This document shows, in pieces, positions 25,162 to 32,896 of a stretch of DNA of 64,000 bases; within the stretch, counting starts at the first letter, position 1, and every line of letters starts with the position of its first letter. This stretch comes from Elusimicrobiota bacterium. Its GTDB lineage: Bacteria > Elusimicrobiota > Elusimicrobia > UBA1565 > UBA9628. A program made the translations under genes and the position numbers. Location: contig DAIDHI010000035.1 of the NCBI GenBank assembly GCA_027452025.1, positions 1 through 64,000 of the forward strand, given 5' to 3'. The notes under the pieces were generated by a model. The model was not told the origin of the DNA. It did no database searches and was given only the letters and a program-made list of their open reading frames with translations.

Positions 25162-26580
25162 TCAGCGCGGCTTCCGGGCCACGGCCAGCACGGAGATTCC
25201 GACGGGGATTTGCCAGCGCGACAGCAGTTTGACCAGCCAAACCAGGCGGCCGAAGACGGCCACCTGGAGGCTCGGCAAGACGCGCCGGCCGAGCACGCGC
25301 CCGTTGAACCACCATCCGGGCACCGCCAAGGGATTGACCAACCGTACCAGCACCGGCTCGAAGCCCGCCTCGCGCAGCAAACCGGCGAACCCATCCGCGG
25401 AATAGCGCCGGAAATGGCCCAAATAGCGGTCGAGCGATCCGTAGAGCCATTGGTGCGCCGGGACGATGAACGCGGCCTGCCCTCCCGGCGCCAGCAGGGC
25501 GGCGATGTTGCGTAATGCCGCCGCGTCCGCTTCCACGTGCTCGATGACGTTGAAGCACAGGACCGAATCGAAGCGCCCGCGAAACGGCTCGATATCCGCA
25601 GCGTTCGTCACGTCCAGGCGCCGGACCTGGACGTACCCCCAACTTCTATAGGTATCGGAAAGGATCCTCAGGTAGCCGTCGTCGGTGTCCGTGAGGACCA
25701 CTTCGGCGCGGTCGAGCAGGAAGCGGGAAAGGTTGCCGACCCCCGAGCCGATTTCTATGACGGAACGGCCCAAGTAGGGCCGGCACATCTCGCAGAGGAA
25801 ACGGTTGTATCCGCCGGCCCGGGCCATGATCCGCAGCGTGCGCTCTCCGGTGGCCAATTCCCCCAGGTCGCCGAAAAATGCGGTCTTGACGATCGTCCAT
25901 AAGGAGAGCAAGGCATCTAAGAAGCCGATCTTCTTGCCCTCGGCATAGCTGCGGCCTTGGTAGCTGACGGGGACCTCCCAGATCCGACAGCCCAACTGGG
26001 CCAGCTTTATGGTGATTTCGGGCTCGAACTCGAACCCTTTCGCGGAAAACGGGACTCTCTTGATCAAATCCGCGCGGAAAGCCTTGGCTCCGGTCCAGAC
26101 GTCCGACAGATTGAGATTCGACACCACGTTGCAGGCCAGCGTGAGCAAGTGGTTTGCGAGCGTGTGCCAAAAGAGGAGAACGTTGTGGCGGGCTCCCGAA
26201 AACCGAGAGCCGAAGACCGCGTCGGCCAGCCCATCGGCAATAGGCCGCACCAGATCGGAATAGTCGGCAGGGTCGTATTCCAGGTCGGCGTCCTGCACCA
26301 CGATGATGTCGCCGGTCGCCGCGGCGAACCCCTCGCGCAGGGCCGCTCCTTTGCCGCCATTGCGGTCCCGAAGGATGGTCCGTATCTCCACGTCGTCGCG
26401 GCGTCCGGCGAGCTTCGAGATGAGCTCGCGGCTTCCGTCGCTTGATCCGTCATCGACGATGATGAGCTCGTGAATCGTCCCGGCCTGGGCGAGGACTCTC
26501 CGGACGATCTCGCGGACGGTCAGCGCCTCGTTGTAGACCGGCATGACGATGGAGATTCTCGGTCCGGCCGCGGCACCCAT
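25162..26580 (-). CDS. Fusion of family 2 glycosyltransferase and SAM methyltransferase
   Basis: A 472-residue two-domain protein. Residues 8-235 are a DPM1-like GT2: S-I-V-M-P-V-Y-N-E-A, I-I-V-D-D-G-S-S-D-G-S, Q-D-A-D-L-E-Y-D-P, and Y-A-E-G-K-K-I-G. Residues 265-472 are a class I methyltransferase with V-I-E-I-G-S-G-V-G (motif I), V-L-T-D-T-D-D (motif II), and C-F-N-V-I-E-H-V-E. The first part should make a polyprenol-phosphate sugar and the second may methylate the same or a linked product. A perfect TATAAT ends 8 bases before the ATG, with no Shine-Dalgarno sequence. It diverges from the radical SAM operon. Confidence 0.88.
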   Translation of the reverse strand: MGAAAGPRISIVMPVYNEALTVREIVRRVLAQAGTIHELIIVDDGSSDGSRELISKLAGRRDDVEIRTILRDRNGGKGAALREGFAAATGDIIVVQDADLEYDPADYSDLVRPIADGLADAVFGSRFSGARHNVLLFWHTLANHLLTLACNVVSNLNLSDVWTGAKAFRADLIKRVPFSAKGFEFEPEITIKLAQLGCRIWEVPVSYQGRSYAEGKKIGFLDALLSLWTIVKTAFFGDLGELATGERTLRIMARAGGYNRFLCEMCRPYLGRSVIEIGSGVGNLSRFLLDRAEVVLTDTDDGYLRILSDTYRSWGYVQVRRLDVTNAADIEPFRGRFDSVLCFNVIEHVEADAAALRNIAALLAPGGQAAFIVPAHQWLYGSLDRYLGHFRRYSADGFAGLLREAGFEPVLVRLVNPLAVPGWWFNGRVLGRRVLPSLQVAVFGRLVWLVKLLSRWQIPVGISVLAVARKPR

Positions 26581-26588
26581 TGTCTTTT

Positions 26589-26594
26589 ATTATA
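26589..26594 (-). promoter_or_regulatory. -10 element TATAAT
   Basis: A consensus TATAAT ends 8 bases before the ATG at 26580, so the GT2-methyltransferase mRNA should have almost no leader. The remaining sequence to 26679 is the divergent gap to the radical SAM operon. A weaker TAGACT (26664-26669) lies 10 bases before that operon's ATG. Confidence 0.5.
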
Positions 26595-26679
26595 GACAAA
26601 ACCAAATGAAGAAGTTCGCGCCGCCTGCCGCCGGGCGTTGTTGCCCTGATGACGGCCGTGTGATAGACTTCCGATAGGG

Positions 26680-28071
26680 ATGAGGCTGCTCTTCTTGAAT
26701 CCTCCGGGGCCTCGTTACCTTTATAGAGGCTCGGTCTGCACCTACATCTCGAAGGCACGGTATGTATGGAAGCCCAAAGACTTCATCCTCTTGTCGAGCG
26801 TGGTGCCGCCCGAGTGGCCCATCGATTTCCTCGACGCTTCCATTGATTCTCTGGGGCGCGCCGAGACGCTGCGGCGGGCTCAGGAGCTGCGGCCGGAAGC
26901 CATCATCGTCGCCATGTCCTCGATCGTCTGGGAGGACGACCTCTCCTTCCTCGGAGACTTGCGCCGCGTCCTCGCGCGGACCCGGCTCTTGGCGTTCGGC
27001 GACGCCTTCCTCAGCCCGGCTTTTCGCGCTCAGGCGCGGCCTTGGCTCGACGGGATCGTCGACGACCCCCTTCGATTCCCGGTCACGAAGCTGTTGGGCG
27101 GGGACGGCCTCGATCAGCGGCGGCTCGAGCCGAAGAGCCCCGGCAAGAAGCAGGCCGCGGAGCTTTCGACCCACGCGTCCCGGCAGTCGCTGTTCGACAA
27201 CCGGCGCTATCGCTGGCCCTTCGTCAGGAGGTTTCGCTTCGCCAGCGTCTATACCCAGTTCGGCTGCCCCTTTTCCTGCTCCTACTGCACGGAGTCGAAG
27301 ACCGACGTCACTTTCAGGCCCGCCGACAACGTGCTCGAGGAACTGCGGCGGCTCAAGGACGCCGGCTACCGGGAGTTGGTCTTTGGCGACGCTTCCTTCG
27401 GCTTTCCGACGCAAAACGCGCGAAGGATCTTGGAAGGCATGATCGGCGAGCGCATGGACTTCGGCTGGAGCGCCTACACGTACCCCGGCTTGCTCGACGA
27501 CGCCGCCCTGGACCGCGTCGCCGCATCCGGCGGCCACACCTTGGTCATCGGAGTCGATTCCGCCGACGAGGCGCTCCTGGCCCGCTACGGCCGCCGGCTG
27601 CCTCAAGCCAAGATCCGCGAATTCGCCGCGGCCTGCCGGCGCCGCGGCGTAGAAGTCTGCGGCGACTTCATCCTGGGCTTCAAGGAGGAGACCCTTGCGT
27701 CCTGCCTGCGCAGCATTGAGCTCGCCGTGGAGCTCGATTTGGACTATGCCTCCTTCAACATCGCCACGCCTCTGCTCGGCTCCTCCATCCGCGACGACTA
27801 TGAGGCCCGGGGCCTCATCGGCGCGGCCGCCGCGGGGTTCGACACGGCCGGCTTGAGCAGGATCCACGGCACGGAAGCGTTGCCCGCTCCCGACCTTCTT
27901 TGGCTGCGCAACCATGCCGTGCGCCGGTTCTACCTGCGGCCCGGCTACTGGCTCAAGCGCCTGCGCCGCCTCAACGGCCTCGAGGACCTGCGATTGAAGA
28001 CCGACGAGGGCTTCGGCATCCTTCTGAACCTGCTCAAGGCCGAGCGCACCCTTCGGGACGGCTATCTATGA
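26680..28071 (+). CDS. B12-binding-type radical SAM protein
   Basis: A 463-residue protein. The N-terminal 150 residues start L-L-F-L-N-P-P-G and resemble the cobalamin-binding domain of class B radical SAM enzymes, although the D-x-H-x-x-G cobalamin motif is not evident. The [4Fe-4S] cluster cysteines are Cys196, Cys200 and Cys203 in G-C-P-F-S-C-S-Y-C. The radical SAM barrel runs to about residue 380, with G-F-K-E-E-T before a helical tail. Relatives methylate or rearrange unactivated carbons. It is the first gene of the acyl activation/reduction operon, and its stop overlaps the acyl carrier protein start as ATGA, which ties it to that pathway. The substrate is unknown. Confidence 0.87.
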   Translation: MRLLFLNPPGPRYLYRGSVCTYISKARYVWKPKDFILLSSVVPPEWPIDFLDASIDSLGRAETLRRAQELRPEAIIVAMSSIVWEDDLSFLGDLRRVLARTRLLAFGDAFLSPAFRAQARPWLDGIVDDPLRFPVTKLLGGDGLDQRRLEPKSPGKKQAAELSTHASRQSLFDNRRYRWPFVRRFRFASVYTQFGCPFSCSYCTESKTDVTFRPADNVLEELRRLKDAGYRELVFGDASFGFPTQNARRILEGMIGERMDFGWSAYTYPGLLDDAALDRVAASGGHTLVIGVDSADEALLARYGRRLPQAKIREFAAACRRRGVEVCGDFILGFKEETLASCLRSIELAVELDLDYASFNIATPLLGSSIRDDYEARGLIGAAAAGFDTAGLSRIHGTEALPAPDLLWLRNHAVRRFYLRPGYWLKRLRRLNGLEDLRLKTDEGFGILLNLLKAERTLRDGYL

Positions 28072-28304
28072 ACCGCCTGGAACGCGCCTTCGCCGAGGCC
28101 TTGGGTCTGCCCGCCAAGACCGATTTCGCCGCGCTCGAATACAGCCGCAACGACTATTGGGACTCCGTCGCCCATATGCGCCTCGTCGCCGAGATCGAAA
28201 AGACCTTCGGCGTCCGGTTCGACTACGAGGAGGTGCTGGCGCTGAGCAGCTATTCGAAAGCGGCCGAGATGCTCAAAAAGCGCGGCCTGAGCGTCGATGA
28301 TTGA
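28068..28304 (+). CDS. Acyl carrier protein
   Basis: A 78-residue acidic protein with the size and helical pattern of an acyl or aminoacyl carrier protein. The phosphopantetheine site is Ser33 in W-D-S-V-A-H-M, corresponding to the D-S-L of common ACPs, followed by E-I-E-K-T-F-G-V-R-F. It is not the housekeeping ACP in context: it overlaps the radical SAM gene by 4 bases and the acyl-AMP ligase by 8 bases, so it is likely dedicated to this operon. A phosphopantetheinyl transferase is not in the window. The loaded acyl or aminoacyl group is unknown. Confidence 0.9.
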   Translation: MNRLERAFAEALGLPAKTDFAALEYSRNDYWDSVAHMRLVAEIEKTFGVRFDYEEVLALSSYSKAAEMLKKRGLSVDD

Positions 28305-29667
28305 CGCGGGCCGAGGCGCGGACCTCGCTCTCATCGACGCCGACGCGAGCCAGCGTTGGACCTACGACGAGCTGCGATCGGCCGCGCGGGAAGTCGCCGG
28401 CGCCTTGGCTCTGCCCGCCAAAGGCCTGGTCTTCGTCTTCGCCCGCAACGACCTTTCCTCCGTCGCCGCTTATCTGGGAGCCGTCGAGGCCGGGCACGCG
28501 GCGGCGCTGCTCGACGCCGGCGCGCAAGCGCCGCTCAAAAGCGCCCTCGTCGAGGCCTACAGGCCCGACTTCGTCGTCGAGCCCGGAATCGGCGGCCGGC
28601 CGGCCGTTCGTCGGCGGGACGCGCCCGCCCGGCGCGTCCACCCCGATCTCGAAATCCTGCTCGCCACTTCGGGAACGACGGGCAGCCCCAAATTGGCGCG
28701 CCTTTCGCGCCGCAACGTCGAGTCCAACGCGAGGGCGATCGGACAATATCTCGGCTTGGACGCCTCGGAGCGCGCCTGCGCCAGCCTGCCGCTGCACTAT
28801 TCCTTCGGGATGTCCGTGCTCAACAGCCATCTGGCCGCGGGCGCCTGCGTCGTCTTGACCGGCGAGGCGATGACGCGGCCGGCTTTCTGGGAGAAGCTCT
28901 CCGCCCATCGCTGCACGTCCTTGGCCGGCGTGCCCTATTCCTTCGAGATCATGCGGCGCGTGGGCTACGAGAAGCTCCTGCCGCCGTCGGTGCGCACCTT
29001 GCTCCAGGCGGGCGGGAAAATGAGCGAGGCGCTCGTGCTCGAGTTCGACCGCTTCATGAAGGCGCGCGACGGGCGGCTGTTCGTGATGTACGGCCAGACC
29101 GAAGCGTCCCCGCGCATCGCGTACGTGCCGCCCGAGCGCCTCCCGCAAAAGGCCGGCAGCGCCGGCGTGGCGATCCCGGGCGGCTCGCTGTCCGTCGAGG
29201 ACGGGGAGGTGGTCTATCGCGGCCCCAACGTCATGCTCGGCTACGCCGAGTCCTCGGCCGATCTCCTCCGGGGCGACGAGCTGGGCGGGGTCCTGCGCAC
29301 CGGCGACCTCGGCCGCCTCGATGCCGACGGCTTCCTCTATATCACCGGGCGGCGCAAGCGCTTCTCCAAGGTCTACGGCCTGCGCCTCGCCCTCGACGAC
29401 GTGGAGGTCCGCCTGCGCGAGCGCGGCCCGGCCGCCGTCGTCGGCGGCGACGACCGCATCACCGGCTTTTGCGAATTCGGCGACGAGCCGTCGCTCAAGG
29501 CGCTGGCCCGGGAGCTCGCCGCGCTCTATGGCGTCAACGCCGCGGCCTTCGACTTGCGACGGGTGGACGCCTTGCCGCTCAAATCCAACGGAAAGATCGA
29601 CTACGACCGCCTGCCAAAGACCCATGGACCTGGACGAGATCCTTCGCCTGCCCCCCTACAGCCTTAG
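28297..29667 (+). CDS. Acyl-AMP ligase / adenylation enzyme (ANL superfamily)
   Basis: A 456-residue AMP-binding enzyme. The phosphate loop is L-L-A-T-S-G-T-T-G-S-P-K near residues 124-135, A5 is M-Y-G-Q-T-E-A near residue 265, and A7/A8 read R-T-G-D-L-G-R-L-D then G-R-R-K-R-F-S-K. The A10 lysine is in K-S-N-G-K-I near residue 430. It lacks any fused carrier domain, so it should adenylate a carboxylic acid and load it onto the small ACP encoded next to it. At about 450 residues it is compact compared with fatty-acyl ligases of 550-600. It overlaps the LuxE-like gene by 44 bases. Confidence 0.9.
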   Translation: MIDAGRGADLALIDADASQRWTYDELRSAAREVAGALALPAKGLVFVFARNDLSSVAAYLGAVEAGHAAALLDAGAQAPLKSALVEAYRPDFVVEPGIGGRPAVRRRDAPARRVHPDLEILLATSGTTGSPKLARLSRRNVESNARAIGQYLGLDASERACASLPLHYSFGMSVLNSHLAAGACVVLTGEAMTRPAFWEKLSAHRCTSLAGVPYSFEIMRRVGYEKLLPPSVRTLLQAGGKMSEALVLEFDRFMKARDGRLFVMYGQTEASPRIAYVPPERLPQKAGSAGVAIPGGSLSVEDGEVVYRGPNVMLGYAESSADLLRGDELGGVLRTGDLGRLDADGFLYITGRRKRFSKVYGLRLALDDVEVRLRERGPAAVVGGDDRITGFCEFGDEPSLKALARELAALYGVNAAAFDLRRVDALPLKSNGKIDYDRLPKTHGPGRDPSPAPLQP

Positions 29668-30694
29668 CGCGGCCGACAAGCGCCGCATCCTGGGCGCGGG
29701 CTTGGCCGACTTGACGCGGAGCCATCGCCGGCGCTGCCCGCAATACGCCCGCCTGCTCGACATCTTTTATCCGGGGCTCGAGGATTTCAGGCTGCCGCAA
29801 GAGGCGCCCTATCTGCCCGTAGGCCTCTTCAAGGCGCGCGAGCTCAAGAGCATTCCCGACTCCCAGGTCTACAAGATTCTGACGTCGAGCGGTACGTCGG
29901 GCTCGGGGCTGAGCCGCATCGTCTTGGACCGGGAGACCGCCCGCCGCCAAGCCCAGGCCCTGGGCGCTATCGTCGCTCAGGCCGTCGGCCCCGCCCGCTT
30001 GCCCATGCTGGTCCTGGACTCGGCCGATTTTCTCAAGGACCGCAAGAACTTCAACGCGCGCGCCGCGGCGATCCTCGGCTTTTCCACCTTCGGCCTGGAC
30101 CATCTCTACGCCTTCGACTCCTCGCTGTCGGCGGACTTGCCCGCCATCGAGGCTTGGCTGCGCGCCCACGACGGGCCGATTCTGGTCTTCGGCATGACCT
30201 TCCTCGTCTGGCGCCTGCTGGAGCAGACGGCCGGCCGGCTCGATTTGTCGCGCGCCGTGCTCATCCACGGCGGCGGCTGGAAAAGGCTGCAGGAGCGAGC
30301 CGTCACGCGCCTGGAGTTCAGGAAAGCCCTGGCCGACGGCTGGGGCGCGCGCCGGGTTTACGACTATTACGGGATGGTCGAGCAGGTCGGCGGGGTCTTC
30401 CTCGAATGCGAGCACGGCTGGCTCCACGCTCCCAACTTTTCCGATATTCTGGTGCGCGACCCCCTGACCTGGAAGCCGGCCCGGGCGGGAGAGACCGGCG
30501 TCATCGAGGCGATGAGCCTGCTGCCCGAAAGCTACCCGGGACACTGCGTCCTGACCGAGGACTTGGGCGCCCTCGGCGGCGAGGACGGCTGCTCCTGCGG
30601 CCGCCGCGGGACCTATTTCTCGGTCTCCGGGCGCGTGCCGCAGGCGCAGCTGCGCGGCTGCAGCGACGTCTACGCCGAGGGAGCCGCCGCGTGA
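29624..30694 (+). CDS. LuxE-like acyl-protein synthetase
   Basis: A 356-residue LuxE-family (PF04443) enzyme. In bioluminescent bacteria LuxE forms acyl-AMP, moves the acyl group to its own C-terminal Cys and then to LuxC. The AMP loop is I-L-T-S-S-G-T-S-G-S-G-L near residues 86-97, and D-Y-Y-G-M-V-E-Q near residue 250 matches the adenylating A5 motif. The C-terminus has R-G-C-S-D with Cys346 ten residues from the end, the same position as the acylated Cys of LuxE. A C-S-C-G pair lies nearby. The ATG at 29624 is chosen from the match to the family N-terminus. It is coupled to the LuxC gene by GTGA. Confidence 0.88.
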   Translation: MDLDEILRLPPYSLSAADKRRILGAGLADLTRSHRRRCPQYARLLDIFYPGLEDFRLPQEAPYLPVGLFKARELKSIPDSQVYKILTSSGTSGSGLSRIVLDRETARRQAQALGAIVAQAVGPARLPMLVLDSADFLKDRKNFNARAAAILGFSTFGLDHLYAFDSSLSADLPAIEAWLRAHDGPILVFGMTFLVWRLLEQTAGRLDLSRAVLIHGGGWKRLQERAVTRLEFRKALADGWGARRVYDYYGMVEQVGGVFLECEHGWLHAPNFSDILVRDPLTWKPARAGETGVIEAMSLLPESYPGHCVLTEDLGALGGEDGCSCGRRGTYFSVSGRVPQAQLRGCSDVYAEGAAA

Positions 30695-31935
30695 AGATCC
30701 GCCTGCGCGTCCCGGTCGAGCGCGAGGTCGAGCCCTCCGAGGCGCTCTCGCTAGCCGCCGGCGGCGGCGCCCAGCCGTTCTCCGGCCGGCTCATCGATTT
30801 CTGCGCGGCCCTCTCGGAGGCGCTGCTCGCCGACGCCGAGGCGCGCCGGTATCCCGAGCTCCAGGCCTTGGGCTTCTGGCTGCGGCGCTCTCAGCTCCTC
30901 TCTCTCAAGGAGAGCTTTTCCGGCCTCGCCGAGCAGGGACTCATCGCCGTGCCGAGAGGCTTGGTCTTCCACGTGCCGCCCTCCAACGTCGACGCCCTGT
31001 TCGTCTATTCGTGGGCGTTCTCGTTCCTCGCGGGCAACGCCTCCGTCGTCCGGCTTTCCCCGCGGCCGTCGCGGCCGACCGATATCCTGTGCCGGCTGCT
31101 GGGCGCCCAGTTCCGCCGCGACCCATTCCAAGCGCTTTCCCGCGGCGCCCTGGTCGTCTCCTACGGCCACGAGGACGAGCCGACCGCCGTTTTTTCAGCG
31201 GCCTGCGATCTTCGCGTCCTCTGGGGCGGCGACGAGGCCGTGGCGCGGCTGAGGGCCTTCCCGCTCAAGCCGCGCGCGCGCGACCTGACGTTCCCGGACC
31301 GCTGGTCCTTCTGCCTGCTCGACGCCGGGCGAGTGCTGGCCCTCGACGACGCCGCGCTCGCGAGCCTGGCCGGGGACTTCTTCAACGACGCGTTCTGGTA
31401 CGATCAGCGCGCCTGCGCCTCGCCGCGTCTGGTCGTCTGGCGCGGCGCGCCCCCGGAGCGCGACCGGGCCTCGGCGCGGTTCTTTTCCCGGCTCCGCGAG
31501 ACCATCACCGAGAAGGGCGCCCGCTTCGAGACGGGCGCCGTGCTGGGGAAGCTGGCTTTCGCTTACGAATCGGCCTTGGCCGCGCCCGTCGTCGCGCAGA
31601 AGAACTTCGGAAACGAGCTGACTCTGCTGCGCGTCCGCGGGTTGGAGGGCCTTCCGCGCGAGCACTGCGGCGCGGGCCTGCTCTTCGAGGCCGGCGTCGA
31701 GAGCCTCGAGGAAGCCGCCGGCTTCGTGAGCGAGAAAGACCAGACGATGACCCACTTCGGCCTCTCGGCCGAAGAGCTGCGCGCCTTCGCCGGAAGCCTC
31801 AACGGGCGGGGCCTGGACCGCCTCGTGCCCGTCGGACGCGCGCTCGCGTTCGACCGGTATTGGGACGGCTGCGATCTGGCGCGCGAAATGATGCGTCTAG
31901 TGCGCGTCGAGGGGGGGCGTGAAGAGGGCCGCTAA
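30691..31935 (+). CDS. LuxC-like acyl-CoA (acyl-protein) reductase
   Basis: A 414-residue member of the LuxC acyl-CoA reductase family (PF05893), related to aldehyde dehydrogenases. It reduces an activated acyl group to an aldehyde with NADPH. The acyl-accepting residue is probably Cys242 in Y-D-Q-R-A-C-A-S-P-R. V-P-P-S-N-V-D-A and A-F-S-F-L-A-G-N-A-S near residues 91-115 fit the nucleotide-binding part. It starts with GTG overlapping the LuxE stop. No luxA, luxB or luxD is present, so the aldehyde is for biosynthesis, not light. The next gene, a polysaccharide deacetylase, overlaps by 17 bases. Confidence 0.9.
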   Translation: MKIRLRVPVEREVEPSEALSLAAGGGAQPFSGRLIDFCAALSEALLADAEARRYPELQALGFWLRRSQLLSLKESFSGLAEQGLIAVPRGLVFHVPPSNVDALFVYSWAFSFLAGNASVVRLSPRPSRPTDILCRLLGAQFRRDPFQALSRGALVVSYGHEDEPTAVFSAACDLRVLWGGDEAVARLRAFPLKPRARDLTFPDRWSFCLLDAGRVLALDDAALASLAGDFFNDAFWYDQRACASPRLVVWRGAPPERDRASARFFSRLRETITEKGARFETGAVLGKLAFAYESALAAPVVAQKNFGNELTLLRVRGLEGLPREHCGAGLLFEAGVESLEEAAGFVSEKDQTMTHFGLSAEELRAFAGSLNGRGLDRLVPVGRALAFDRYWDGCDLAREMMRLVRVEGGREEGR

Positions 31936-32896
31936 GAGCCTCTTCTACGGCGGACTGCGCGCCTGCGGGGCGACGTCGCTGTTTTCGTTGGCCAATCGGG
32001 GCCGGGTGCCGATCCTTTTCTATCATGGGGTGACCGACCGCCGGCCTCGCGGCGTGATCAACCGGGAGGACAATCACATCCCCTCCGAGGACTTCGAGGC
32101 TCATCTGCGCTTTCTGAAGGCCGAGCGCCGCGTCATCCCCTTGGCTCAATACGTGCGCTGCCTCGCGGAGGGCCGCCCCGCGCCCGAGCGCGCCGCCGTC
32201 ATCACCTTCGACGACGGCTTCGAGAACAACTACACGACGGCTTTTCCGCTGCTCAAGAAGTACGGCCTGCCCGCCACGATCTACGTGACCACGGATTTCG
32301 TGGAGCGGGGGATCCCTCTGTGGGTCGACCGCCTGGCTTGCGCCTTCGAGTCGTCCCCGGTCGTGCCGCAAGCCGAGAGGCTGCCCCGGTTTCTCGAGGT
32401 CAAACGCCGGCTCAAGGCCATGCCGCAATCGGAACGGCTCGACGCCCTGGAAAAGACGATCGGCGAGGTCTGCGACGGACGGGAGCCCGCGCTCGACCCC
32501 GTCTACGCGCCGCTCAAGAAGGAGCATATCCGCGAAATGGCCGCCTCGGGCCTCGTCGAGATCGGCTCCCATTCGCTCACCCACCCGATCCTGACCTCGC
32601 TGAGCCCGGAGGAAAAGCGCCGCGAGATCGAGCAGTCCAAGGCGGCCGCCGAACGGCTGTCCGGAGGCTCGGTCGAGAGCTTCGCCTACCCCAACGGCGA
32701 CTACGACGCCGAGTGCCTGGCCCTCGTCGGGCGGGCGGGCTACGCCAGCGCCGCCGCCGCCGGCATGAAGCTGAGCGATTTGCGGGACTCGCGCTTCGCG
32801 CTCTCGAGGCTGGCCTTGGGCCCCGGCGAGGGCGTCGCCGTCGCGGCGGCGACGGTCAGCGGCCTGCGCCGGTGGATCGTCGCCCTGAGATCATGA
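31919..32896 (+). CDS. Polysaccharide deacetylase (CE4, NodB-type)
   Basis: A 325-residue NodB-homology protein. It has I-L-F-Y-H-G-V at the start of the domain (near residue 32), the catalytic and metal Asp pair in T-F-D-D-G-F near residue 98, and the metal histidines in H-S-L-T-H-P near residue 218. F-A-Y-P-N-G-D is the later conserved block. An insert near residues 145-195 is longer than in small chitin deacetylases. There is no clear signal peptide, so it may act in the cytoplasm on a sugar intermediate, giving a free amine that could be acylated or joined to an aldehyde. GTG start, 17-base overlap with LuxC. Confidence 0.87.
   Translation: MKRAAKSLFYGGLRACGATSLFSLANRGRVPILFYHGVTDRRPRGVINREDNHIPSEDFEAHLRFLKAERRVIPLAQYVRCLAEGRPAPERAAVITFDDGFENNYTTAFPLLKKYGLPATIYVTTDFVERGIPLWVDRLACAFESSPVVPQAERLPRFLEVKRRLKAMPQSERLDALEKTIGEVCDGREPALDPVYAPLKKEHIREMAASGLVEIGSHSLTHPILTSLSPEEKRREIEQSKAAAERLSGGSVESFAYPNGDYDAECLALVGRAGYASAAAAGMKLSDLRDSRFALSRLALGPGEGVAVAAATVSGLRRWIVALRS

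Noticed and set aside
28297-31935. A bioluminescence (lux) operon
   Set aside because: LuxE- and LuxC-like genes are present, but luxA, luxB and luxD are not, and the neighbours are a radical SAM protein, a deacetylase and a GNAT-like protein. Light production is not supported.
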